Below, one piece after another: positions 56,271-64,000 of a DNA stretch of 64,000 nucleotides; the stretch's first letter is position 1, and every line of letters starts with the position of its first letter. The DNA comes from Dysidea avara (taxonomy: Eukaryota > Porifera > Demospongiae > Dictyoceratida > Dysideidae). Both the position numbers and the translations under genes were made by a program. The notes beneath the pieces were generated by a model that searched no databases, was not told the origin of the DNA, and was given only the letters and a program-made list of their open reading frames with translations. The stretch is from assembly GCF_963678975.1 (NCBI RefSeq), contig NC_089277.1, forward strand, positions 20,739,440-20,803,439, read 5' to 3'.

Positions 56271-57232
56271 CTGAATATTACAAGGATGTGACATCACTAC
56301 CTATTTGAAATAATGAAATGCTGCATTATATCGGTTAATAGCATATGAGACAAGGATGTGATAATATACAACTAATTCACTGGAAATGAATACGACATAC
56401 ACAAATACAGCACCTTAATAGTAATACCATTTTGCAAGATTTGCATTGGAAAAAAACGGCAAGTTTCTGAAAATTAATTTGTACATCTTGTCAAAGACGC
56501 ATTAAATTATACTGTTCTTTTTAGGATACAATTTTAATAGATTCAGTAAGAAATATGAGAATGGCAACTTCGTTGTCTCTGATGAAAACATCTGGGCCAT
56601 TTTAGCCATACACCATTCACCAGGTACTTGTAGGTGTAGTTGAGCCAATACTTTAAGGTAGGTTCAATTTTTAAGCATATGGTATGTACAAAGCCAATGT
56701 CACAGTTATACTTGGGAAATTGTATGATGTGTCACACTTCAAAACTGTTATCTATTTTACTGACAATGCTGTAATGAACAACTCCCAATGGATAAGCTAA
56801 TGATCCAATCAGAAAAGAGGAAGGATGGTTAGACAGCACAACTAGTTTATATCATGTGACCACATCACATGCGAAATGATCTCACCATACGCTTGTTAAC
56901 AATAATGGCTAATTCAACACAGAACATAATGTGGATAGCATGCTGTAAAGGCAGTCAGTACCCCGGCTAGCATATATAATTATCCACTAAAATCCTTTTT
57001 TTTTTTTACAAACTAAAATAATAGAAACCTTTGTTACTGACAACAGATTATCAACTAGTGTATTGAGAAACTACTATATATTGAAAGTATCATTGTTATC
57101 ATATGCATGTGATATTGTATAGAGTAGAATACTCCTTCACTTTCATTATGAGTGAATAGAATAATATCAGTGTATACTGTATGAGATAAGTGAGGATAGT
57201 TCTGAGTGGAACCTCAAGACTGACAATAAATC

Positions 57233-57272
57233 AGAGAGAGACAGACAGACAGACAGAGAGAGAGAGAGAGAG
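57233..57272. repeat. (GACA)n/(GA)n microsatellite
   Basis: Four to five GACA units followed by about ten GA units. Confidence 0.95.
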
Positions 57273-57630
57273 AACAACCAAAGTAATAGCAGTACAATAA
57301 GGATGTACTGATTTGAACTATATGAGTTTGAAAGTCTCACAAGATACACCCTGAGGCAAACTAAAGTACACAACAAAGTAGTAATACACTGTACAGAGAT
57401 GAAGCTGTATATTTACTGTTGTAGAAACCTTTGGAATACTTAAAGTAGTTCTACCCATGAAATTTGAAACTTTAGAAGCAACCATACAACATAGTACATA
57501 CAACTGCTTCTCTGGTTAGGATATTCTAATAGAACAATCAGGAAGTCACACAGGAAGTGACTATACACCAGGTAGGAAATGGTAAAGGTTAACAGGAAGG
57601 AAGCAAGAGATTAGCAATAAAACATCATAT

Positions 57631-58174
57631 GTGACCCAGTCTGGGAAAACCGGGCTTATCACCTATTTAAAAGTACCGAGAAACGTTGGTTTTAAGTATT
57701 TAGTGTGTTGTAACTCGCCAATGGTTGAAGCTATGTGCACCAAATTTTCATGAGGTTGACTATATCAGGCGAGCTGCAAATTGGGTGGGAGGTGGGGGCC
57801 TGGAAGGCGGGAAAGATGGTGTTCAAAAATGTAAAAGGAAGGCATAGGGATGAATTAGGCCAAGTTTTGGCCATTGAGGTCTCAAAATTGGCTAAAATGA
57901 AAGGAAATTCATAGCAGAGGTACTTATTCAATACCACAGAGCTGTACAGCCACATACAGTCATCCCCAGGATGACCAGAGCTCCATTAAGGTCCCACACC
58001 ACGCGTATGGATTGCCACTGTGCTTGGGGAAAAGCAGCCAGCAAGACTAGACCACTCAAGTCTAGCTGATTTTGATCATGGTATGGATAGTTTGTTTATG
58101 TAGCTTTGTGTCCTGGTTGAAAAATCGAATCTGCTGACATGGGCAATAAGACCGGTTTTCTCAGACTAGGTCAC
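57631..58174. mobile_element. GTGACC-ended MITE, about 545 bp
   Basis: It starts GTGACCCAGTCTGGGAAAAC then CGG, and ends with its inverse CCGGTTTTCTCAGACTAGGTCAC. The inverted repeats are about 30 bp. AT flanks both ends (CATCAT/ATAATA), but the duplication is unclear. It sits in an intron of the kinase pseudogene. Confidence 0.8.
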
Positions 58175-58360
58175 ATAATATGATAATCTCTTGTGGCATA
58201 GTATTAACAATTTCTTACATAACTCATCATTCCTGCTTATGGCAGAAAGAGAAGTGGATCATTCCTTTTTTGTACTTTATCATTTGAAAGTGTTCAGAGC
58301 AGATTTGGTTGGCTAAAAGTTGAAATCACTGAAGTTTGAAAATTGCCAATATGTACACAC

Positions 58361-58777
58361 TAGTGCTGGGCGGTATTGAAAAATAGCAAATGGTATACCT
58401 TCCATAACAAATATCACAGTATTACTAAGTTTCGCAGTATTAATGCAAAAGCCATTCGTATTAAAGTAACTGCCATTTACCTCAACAAAAGCACCAAATA
58501 CCCATGGTAGGTCAGCATACCTCAGGTACAAATTACCACAAACAAACTTGTTTACATAGTTTGGTTAGCTGACTACATCAGCACCTACCTACAAACATTG
58601 TCACATGTCTGGTAGCCTTCTAAATATGGGATGAAACAAGCCCAAAGGGAGGCCATAGTGCCCAGACGGTATGGCAGTATTTTAAAAAACAAAAAAAAAA
58701 CAGGCAATATCAAAACCGGTATGACTTAAATACCGCAGATTACTAACAATACCAGTAGAGTATATCACCCAGCTCTA
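58361..58777. mobile_element. hAT-like MITE TAGTGCTGGGCGGTAT
   Basis: It begins TAGTGCTGGGCGGTATTGAA and ends ATATCACCCAGCTCTA, a typical hAT terminal pair. The flanks GTACACAC and GTACGTAC agree at 6 of 8 positions. A second GGTAT/ACCG pair lies inside. No transposase. Confidence 0.75.
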
Positions 58778-59014
58778 GTACGTACTGTATATCAGGAACC
58801 AACGTTATTGATCTGTACATTTAGAACTTGGTGTAGCTGCTTCACTGCAGGCTTGAATACACACTGCATGAGGTTAACTATGTACGTACTTGGAGGGCTA
58901 GGGTTGCATTCTTTATATGGAAGTACATTGGAACCATGTAAAATTGATGCTCTACACTACAACAAAGTGTCGTGATTACACAGGTGTCCTCAAGTGTCCA
59001 TATTCACTACTTAC

Positions 59015-59259
59015 CCTTAAAAGAAGCCATCTGGTGTTGTAGTCCAGCTAGCCTCTTATATGTTCCAAAATCAGATATCTTTAGTTGACCAGTGTACATT
59101 TTGACTAGTATATTATCCCCCCTTGATGTCTCGGTGAACTATCGAACTGCTCTCGAAGGTACTTGATATCATCCATGATCTGTTTAGTATAGAACTTGAT
59201 GGTACCTTCATCTTCCAACAGTGGTCCACATTCATTGGTGCGTAGGTCTGACAGGCTAC
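59015..59259 (-). pseudogene. ASK-type kinase, hinge to DFG exon, frameshifted
   Basis: The acceptor TCACAACAG and donor GTAAGT are both canonical. It reads GSLSDLRTNECGPLLEDEGT, FYTKQIMDDIKYL, then in a shifted frame IVHRDIKG, then after an extra G ISDFGTYKRLAGLQHQMASF. It holds the HRD catalytic loop and the DFG motif, as in ASK-family kinases. Two frame changes (around 59140 and 59120) leave the unspliced frame ending at a TAG. The last base (G) joins the next exon's GT to restore the GT-MQF text, so splice phase is conserved despite the decay. Confidence 0.88.
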
Positions 59260-59422
59260 CTGTTGTGATAGGATGTATGTGTAAACTCCTGTATGTACAT
59301 ACTGTAGGTCCTATGCATGGGTAAATTTGGCTGTTAGAGTGTGTAATTTCCAAATAAGGAATCACAAAAGTTGCTTTTTATAGCACAGTACACAACAGTC
59401 ATGTTTGAATTCGCTGGTTTAC

Positions 59423-59513
59423 TCAGCAAAATTGTCCATAGTAGGAGACAATGTTCTTGTGTTGGAGGTGACAATGGAGTCTGATCTCTTCCTCCAGTGA
59501 CTGGAAGTCTATA
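59423..59513 (-). pseudogene. ASK-type kinase, helix C exon
   Basis: The acceptor TTTTTGTTAG and donor GTAAAC bound 91 bp. One base completes the previous exon's codon. It then reads IDFQSLEEEIRLHCHLQHKN, then IVSYYGQF, the helix C segment (EEEIRLH, HKNIV) of ASK-type kinases. The exon ends in an in-frame TGA where the family has a Ser/Ala-Glu pair, consistent with a one-base insertion in a T run. The expected next short segment before the GSLS exon was not found. Confidence 0.82.
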
Positions 59514-59541
59514 CTAACAAAAATCTACAGTAAAGGCAGTC

Positions 59542-60227
59542 TAGTGATGTGCGATATACCACATTATCATTATCATGATAATTTTTGATATCGTTATTGC
59601 ATTGAATTTGATGTGAATTATTGCAAATGTTGATTTTGATATTTCATTGATTAATTAGATATTAATCGTTATATTAAGATAAAGTTACAGTATTTTTGTC
59701 TGTGATGCACAATCCCATTAGAAATGAAGGTCAGTTCTGTGTAATTTAGCCATTTTAAAAGCTTATCTACCAGTTTCCTAGGCTTGATGGTAATAGTTAG
59801 TGCTATACAGTGCTCCCTCTATTATCCAAACTCATAGGGCCCTAAGAGGCTTAGATAATTGAAAAGTTCAGATAATAGAATCCCATTCATTTATATACAG
59901 AGCCCTGTACAAATACTCTAATAGAACACACACTTTAGACAAAATACTCTAATAGAACACACACTTTAGACAAAATACTCTAATAGAACAGTCACCACCA
60001 TAGTTTGGATAATCGAAAATTCAGATAATCAGTGGCTGGATAATTGAGATAGTACTGTATAATGGTTTTAGTGAATCGAATGTATTTAAAACATATTTAT
60101 AAATATCGGCTGCCCATGCAATTAATCCGCACACTATTTAATTAATTATGAAAAAATTGAACAATATTTTACTGATTATTGATCGATATCATATCGAAAA
60201 CAGAATCCTGATATTGCACACCATGAC
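59542..60227. mobile_element. hAT-like element TAGTGATGTGCGATAT, hosting a nested MITE
   Basis: It begins TAGTGATGTGCGATATACC, and the inverse (ATATTGCACACCATGA) ends near 60227. Internal ATATCG/CGATAT repeats are typical of such ends. No clear target duplication. It is interrupted by 59808-60057. Confidence 0.55.
59808..60057. mobile_element. pogo/Tigger-like MITE with TA target
   Basis: It starts CAGTGCTCCCTCTATTATCC and ends GGATAATTGAGATAGTACTG, flanked by TA on both sides. TTATCC/GGATAA recurs internally (AGATAATTGAAAAGTTCAG). The centre holds three tandem units of about 30 bp with AATACTCTAATAGAACACAC, the dispersed motif (about 59913-59993). Confidence 0.82.
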
Positions 60228-60304
60228 AATACATGCACTGCTAAAATCATAACTACACAGCATTGTTCTCAAAGGGATTTCTGTGGATGAATGAGTGATT
60301 AAAG

Positions 60305-60332
60305 CTGACAGCTTTATTAGAGTATTTTGATG
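60305..60332. repeat. Dispersed motif, single copy
   Basis: CTGACAGCTTTATTAGAGTA followed by TTTTGATG. Confidence 0.75.
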
Positions 60333-60898
60333 TTTCACTAACAAATCAGCAGTTAAGTAGTGAGACAAACTATTACCTGGAGATAAAGGTTAACAAGTAA
60401 AACCATTCTATACCACAGGAGGTTGGATGTGCTTAAGCGGCACTAAAATAAATTATGCAAAAATTGTTACCTCAATGTAATGCAGTGCATCACATTGTTG
60501 TGTTTATAGAATACGTACATGACAAGTCTGGTAAAGTTGTATACACCAAATCACAACTTATTAATTTCACCCAGAATTCAAACAACTTTTACAAAACAAA
60601 GTACATTGTCTTGAAGCTTACATGAAGCATGTTCTGAATATCTAATAATCCCCAGTGAACCCCATTGTTTTTCAGTTTGTATTGCAACTATTGAGGGTCA
60701 CATGAGATACCAAATAAAACAATGCAATTAAGAGTAATATATTTAGGTAGCAGTTAGAGCGTGTCCAACCTCCTGTGATTCTACACAATGTCACTGTATG
60801 GTCATTATCTTACATGATAACAAGGTACCAGTATATAAGTCACACACATAAAACACAATACACACATGTATGTGTGCATACAGTTGATCTTATCGTAC

Positions 60899-61026
60899 CC
60901 AGTATCACTGATTTCATTGATGGTCATTTTTCTCTTGGTGACAAGATCGATGGCAGAGTAAATAGCTCCAAATGATCCTTTATCCAACACCACTCAGTCA
61001 CCATTACTGTCCACTTCATACTCATA
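60899..61026 (-). pseudogene. ASK-type kinase, glycine-loop exon with premature stop
   Basis: The acceptor CACACTGTAG leads to YEYEVDSNGD, a TGA where ASK kinases have Arg (CGA to TGA), and then VVLDKGSFGAIYSAIDLVTK and RKMTINEISDT. GSFGAIYS is the glycine-rich loop. The usual AIKEI (VAIK lysine) is TINEI here, so the ATP-binding lysine is Asn. The exon ends with two bases of a Gly codon before GTACG, matching the one-base start of the next exon at 59513. Upstream N-terminal exons were not found. Confidence 0.86.
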
Positions 61027-61437
61027 CTACAGTGTGATGTGGTAGAGATAACAAGTGTGTAGTGACCGACTGTGTCAGTTATGTGTCAGTTTGGATTGAT
61101 AATAAATCTCATATATTCCATACCTTCAGGCACAATTTAACGTACGCTAAATCTAGGTATGTCAAATGAGTATGTATTCTTAACATGCAGTGATGTAAAA
61201 AGGTGATTAACTGTGTCATGTAAGTATGCACGGTTGTTATGGCAGTTGTGCTTCTGTTAATGTTACCACAGAAACAGTCATAGAAGAGGTAACTAATTAG
61301 AGTTTAGTATACAATACAGTTATACAGACAACGTGTGGGGTCTATCAACCTTCAGGCACAACAAAGCACTAGTGAACTACAGCTTCAGGCTTTCAGAGGT
61401 TTATAAACTCCACATTGCGTCTGTATAGTGCCTTGGC
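61027..61437. other. No features seen
   Basis: AT-rich sequence upstream of the kinase glycine-loop exon. No further kinase exon recognised. Confidence 0.35.
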
Positions 61438-61439
61438 AT

Positions 61440-61690
61440 GATGTATGTTCAAATACTCTAATAGAACAGTCAACCTCTTAACCATCTGCATGACCACAAA
61501 CACTCTAATAAAGCAGTCACAAACATACTAGAGGTAATTTTTGTTCAAAAGCATAATAAACACAAATCTACTGCCTTTTTTAGAGGTTGGACTACAGAAA
61601 TGTACATTGGTACATCCTGGATGAAGTGTTTGACTCACTAGCACCTGTAGTGAGCTTGCAATTAAGGTAAGAGATGTTGACGAGTGTAAC
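61440..61690. repeat. Single-arm relative of the 47340 fold-back element
   Basis: AAATACTCTAATAGAACAGT, AACC, ATGACCACAAACACTC then TAATAAAGCAGTCAC and ACATTGGTACATCCTGG are collinear with 47822-48020. Two dispersed-motif copies. Confidence 0.7.
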
Positions 61691-61879
61691 TTTTGTCTGT
61701 GACATTCTCCACTAGTATGCATGGCTCCAGCAGCCATAGTAATCTGTTCGTATTGATTTCATTTTGTGAGAAAGTTTTTTTTTTATATACTATCATTTTA
61801 CTGAGTTTTTAGTGCAAGGGATTAATAAACTTGCTAATTAAAGGGTATGGCACCCATTTCACTTGTGAGTATTCATAAA

Positions 61880-62110
61880 TGGGATGAACACTTGTGAGCA
61901 AAATGGCTGCCACACTCTTTAATTGGTATACAGCTAACCTATGGGCTTGAGAGCTGGAAAAACACTTGAAAGTCTTCAGCAAAATGATGTAACACATAGA
62001 GGAACACACTACGAGTATCTTTCTGATATATGCTGTATGGGGAGATGATAAGAGTTACGTATTTACATGGTAGCTATGTGTGTATACAAAACCAACAGAG
62101 AATGGAAAAA
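61880..62110. repeat. Dispersed repeat shared with 50400-50640
   Basis: CTTCAGCAAAATGATGTAAC, GGGGAGATGATAAGAGTTAC and AAAACCAACAGAGAATGG match in order. Confidence 0.65.
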
Positions 62111-62196
62111 GTAAAAACAACTTTTGAACATTGTTTTGTGCTAATCAAAAACCGTCAAAGTTTCTGCAAGTGACTTTGCATATATTTATGTGAATT

Positions 62197-62440
62197 CAGG
62201 GCTGCCCAGAGAAATTAAGGGGCCCAGGACAGAGTTAAAGTGGGTCCCCAGGTTTCCACTCTGAATCACAACTTCACCCGAGCTGTAAGTTGAAGACCAA
62301 AAAACAAAGTCATTACACAAAGTCATTACATGCTGACAATGACAATAGGTACTCCTCACCAACCCACCAACCATATCTCCTTATTTATAAGCTTGCTACA
62401 CTGTTCCTCTGAAGAATACTGTGACTGCTTTATTAAAGTA
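62197..62440. mobile_element. CAGGGCTGCCC-ended element interrupted by the Helitron
   Basis: CAGGGCTGCCCAGAGAAATT, GGGGCCC and a later copy of the dispersed motif (GTGACTGCTTTATTAAAGTA, 62421-62440) form the left part of a DNA element. The Helitron begins in the motif, and the right end would lie outside the window. Confidence 0.45.
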
Positions 62441-62453
62441 CTAGCTGTAGTAC

Positions 62454-62474
62454 CTGCCCTATCGTGCAGGGCAG
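62454..62474 (-). terminator. Helitron 3' hairpin
   Basis: CTGCCCT and AGGGCAG pair perfectly around a 7-base loop (ATCGTGC on the plus strand). It lies 9 bases before the terminal CTAG and is expected to end rolling-circle transfer. Confidence 0.85.
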
Positions 62475-63221
62475 TATGTACAATGACATGGAAATTAAAT
62501 GAAATTACAGTTGGTAATATACTATTATACATACTTTATATAAAAGACTAAGGAAACAATGTGGTGTAAGGATTGCATGAATGCAATAATTGTGGAGAAG
62601 TGCACTCTTATTGGAATATTTTGTGACTTAAGTTGCTCAAATTCTACCATCAACCAAACATACCATGAATTACTGTAATCTGCACTACAACGATTCTGTT
62701 ATGACAAAATATAACGGCTTTATAAAATATAACAGCATGGGCACAGAGTGGGGGCTAGCAAGAAATAATAATAAATGAAAACAAAAAATTTTGAGTCATC
62801 CAGCTCATGGAAAAAACCTGACAGCCTTTTCTTTTGTTTTGCTGCACAGGAAAACCCGAAAAATGCTCCACTCTGCTTTGTATGCATGTGTAGAAAGAGT
62901 TCAAATCATTGCTGCAAAGTCTATAAATAGCTCCCATTTTCACAACGTGCCCCACGTTGTGAAGAACAGTCTGCCACGGGACCGTGTCATTTCACTGTGT
63001 AGCTGCAGTCATCCCTCCTCCGAGCAAACCATCCAGGATATGCATAAAGACAAAAGAATAGAAAAGATAAATAGTTTCACACATACATAAATATACAAAG
63101 CAACCATCTGATACATTTTTTTACCATAATACCTTCCTTACCACCATCCACAGGTGCTGATCCACAACATCACAAAGCAGCAGTAGCAGCAGACAAACCT
63201 AACTAAAGTGCATGTGTTTGC

Positions 63222-63458
63222 CTATCTAAAAACCTCACTATAGACTACATTACGTGTTTTGCAATCCCCTCTAACTAAAAGTGTCAATCTATCTGCTGAA
63301 CCTACCCTAGATAGTGCCACATAAAGCATGCCGTGTGTGAAGCTTTTGTCCGTCAAATCTAATCCTACAGCCTTAAAAGTTTGGCCCTGGCTTTTGTTAA
63401 TGGTCATGGCAAAGCAAAGTGCAATTGGAAATTGAAGCCGTCTAAATTCAAAAGGCAA
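63222..63458 (-). pseudogene. Helitron Pif1-like helicase C-terminus
   Basis: It reads PFEFRRLQFPIALCFAMTIN, KSQGQTFKAVGLDL, HGMLYVALSRVGSADRL and ends YSEVFR. TINKSQGQT and LYVALSRV are the final conserved helicase motifs of Helitron/Pif1 proteins. The same DNA overlaps the end of the Rep ORF in another frame, showing that a deletion joined the two. Walker A and the central motifs are absent. Confidence 0.92.
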
Positions 63459-63997
63459 AACCGAGTTACTCGCATGCAGGGTGAGTCAGGGTTGATGCTC
63501 CCACAGGGCTCATGTACCATGTTGGAAATCACGATCTGATGCAGCTCAGGATCAACCATTGGATCAGGGATCTCAGCACAGATGACGTCATCAATCTTAT
63601 CTGGAGTGATCTTGTGCTCTGGAATAAGCCATTGCAGCAAATGGCAATGTGGCAAACCGCGCTTTTGCCATTCTGTTGAGTAGAGCCAAGCCCGTGGTTT
63701 CCCAAAAATCATCTCCATTGTGAGCATCTCTAACAATTTCTTCACCTTAAGCCTAAACACACGGGCCACTAAGTCTGGACGGTCCAGAGGTTCTTGACCT
63801 GGTAGTAGATTGTTCCTAATCTCTGGCCAATTAGGATTGGTGGTCATGGTGATAAAGAGGTCGGGGTGGCCATACTTCCTAACGTAGGTCATTGCATCCT
63901 GCTGACACTCATGCATGTAGCGTGGTCCACCAGTAAATGACGACGGCAGGATCACCCTACGACCAACATTCCTGGGGTCACCATCCCCATCTACCAT
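63404..63997 (-). pseudogene. Helitron Rep (HUH endonuclease) fragment
   Basis: The frame enters from beyond the window with GGPRYMHECQQDAMTYVRKY, then GHPDLFITMTTNPNWPEI, the standard Helitron Rep block. YSTEWQKRGLPHCHLLQWL holds the HUH metal-binding pair (His-Cys-His, 63641-63649). CAEIPDP, MVHEPCGSINPDSPCM follow. After CM the family text stops: the next 20 or so codons (VTRFCLLNLDGFNF) are the helicase DNA read out of frame. The Y2 tyrosine motif, which lies further on, is missing, so the fragment cannot nick DNA as known Reps do. Confidence 0.92.
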
Positions 63998-64000
63998 TGC

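Larger units (their letters stand above)
62441..64000 (-). mobile_element. Helitron, internally deleted, 5' end outside window
   Basis: The minus strand carries a Rep (HUH) fragment, then a Pif1-like helicase tail, then about 780 bp of non-coding sequence. It ends in a 7-bp hairpin and CTAG at 62441-62444, followed by T, as Helitron 3' ends do. The 5' TC end lies beyond 64000. The deletion removes the catalytic tyrosines and most of the helicase. Confidence 0.88.

Noticed and set aside
57167..57376. Leu/Ser-rich minus ORF (membrane peptide)
   Set aside because: Its SLSLSLSVCLSLS core is the translation of the GA/GACA microsatellite.
62791..63090. 99-codon plus-strand ORF as a captured gene in the Helitron
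   Set aside because: No recognised domain and no splice structure; it lies in the non-coding 3' part of the Helitron.

Overview
The window is eukaryotic and most likely from a marine invertebrate, plausibly a demosponge. It is AT-rich and intron-rich, with no prokaryotic-style operons. It is packed with nested transposable elements and holds an ankyrin-ROC-COR-death gene of a kind that is abundant in sponges. The sponge assignment is inference; the eukaryotic nature follows directly from spliced exons, LTR, LINE and Helitron sequence and a poly(A) signal.

Genes. The main gene lies on the + strand and runs from before 3552 to 31930. Four exons (3552-3638, 12413-14588, 25295-25360, 31635-31930) join in phase into 874 codons plus a stop. 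They encode the end of an ankyrin array, a ROC GTPase (Walker A, DTGGQ, THVDK), a COR-like region, a short linker and a C-terminal death domain. This is DAPK-like without the visible kinase. Earlier exons are probably outside the window. A second, decayed gene on the - strand (61026 down to 56143) is an ASK-type (MAP3K5/6/15-like) kinase. Four kinase exons keep their order and splice phases but carry stops, frameshifts and a lost ATP-binding lysine. A few isolated exon-like ORFs (2056-2178, 2540-2689, 33021-33197, 55451-55571) are weak candidates.

Mobile DNA fills most of the rest. 1-1883 is a long fold-back element. 7353-10438 is a Ty3/gypsy-type LTR element with near-identical LTRs and a 5-bp target duplication; its pol region is mostly deleted and its integrase core is inverted. 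Several hAT-like MITEs have 8-bp target duplications (7566-8032, 20122-20662, 33325-33773, 34937-35747, 35276-35720, 36673-36963, 48402-48862). A CAGGGGCGGATCC-ended family has 5-bp duplications (19079-19546, 34058-34396, 41682-41988). 3' ends of several LINEs lie at 35.8-43.1 kb. 62441 to the window end is a Helitron with a HUH Rep fragment fused to a Pif1 helicase tail.

Three minisatellite arrays of about 31-bp units (26.6-29.9, 43.2-44.4, 45.2-45.7 kb) are each followed by the same conserved tail and a large hairpin, so array, tail and hairpin look like one composite mobile unit.

The most unusual signal is a short motif, GTGACTGCTCTATTAGAGTA and its variants, with a palindromic core. It recurs dozens of times, often as tandem pairs, inside unrelated transposon families and in otherwise plain sequence. 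A second striking pattern is that one foldback-type repeat family abuts the ROC-COR exon on both sides and the death-domain exon on its 5' side.
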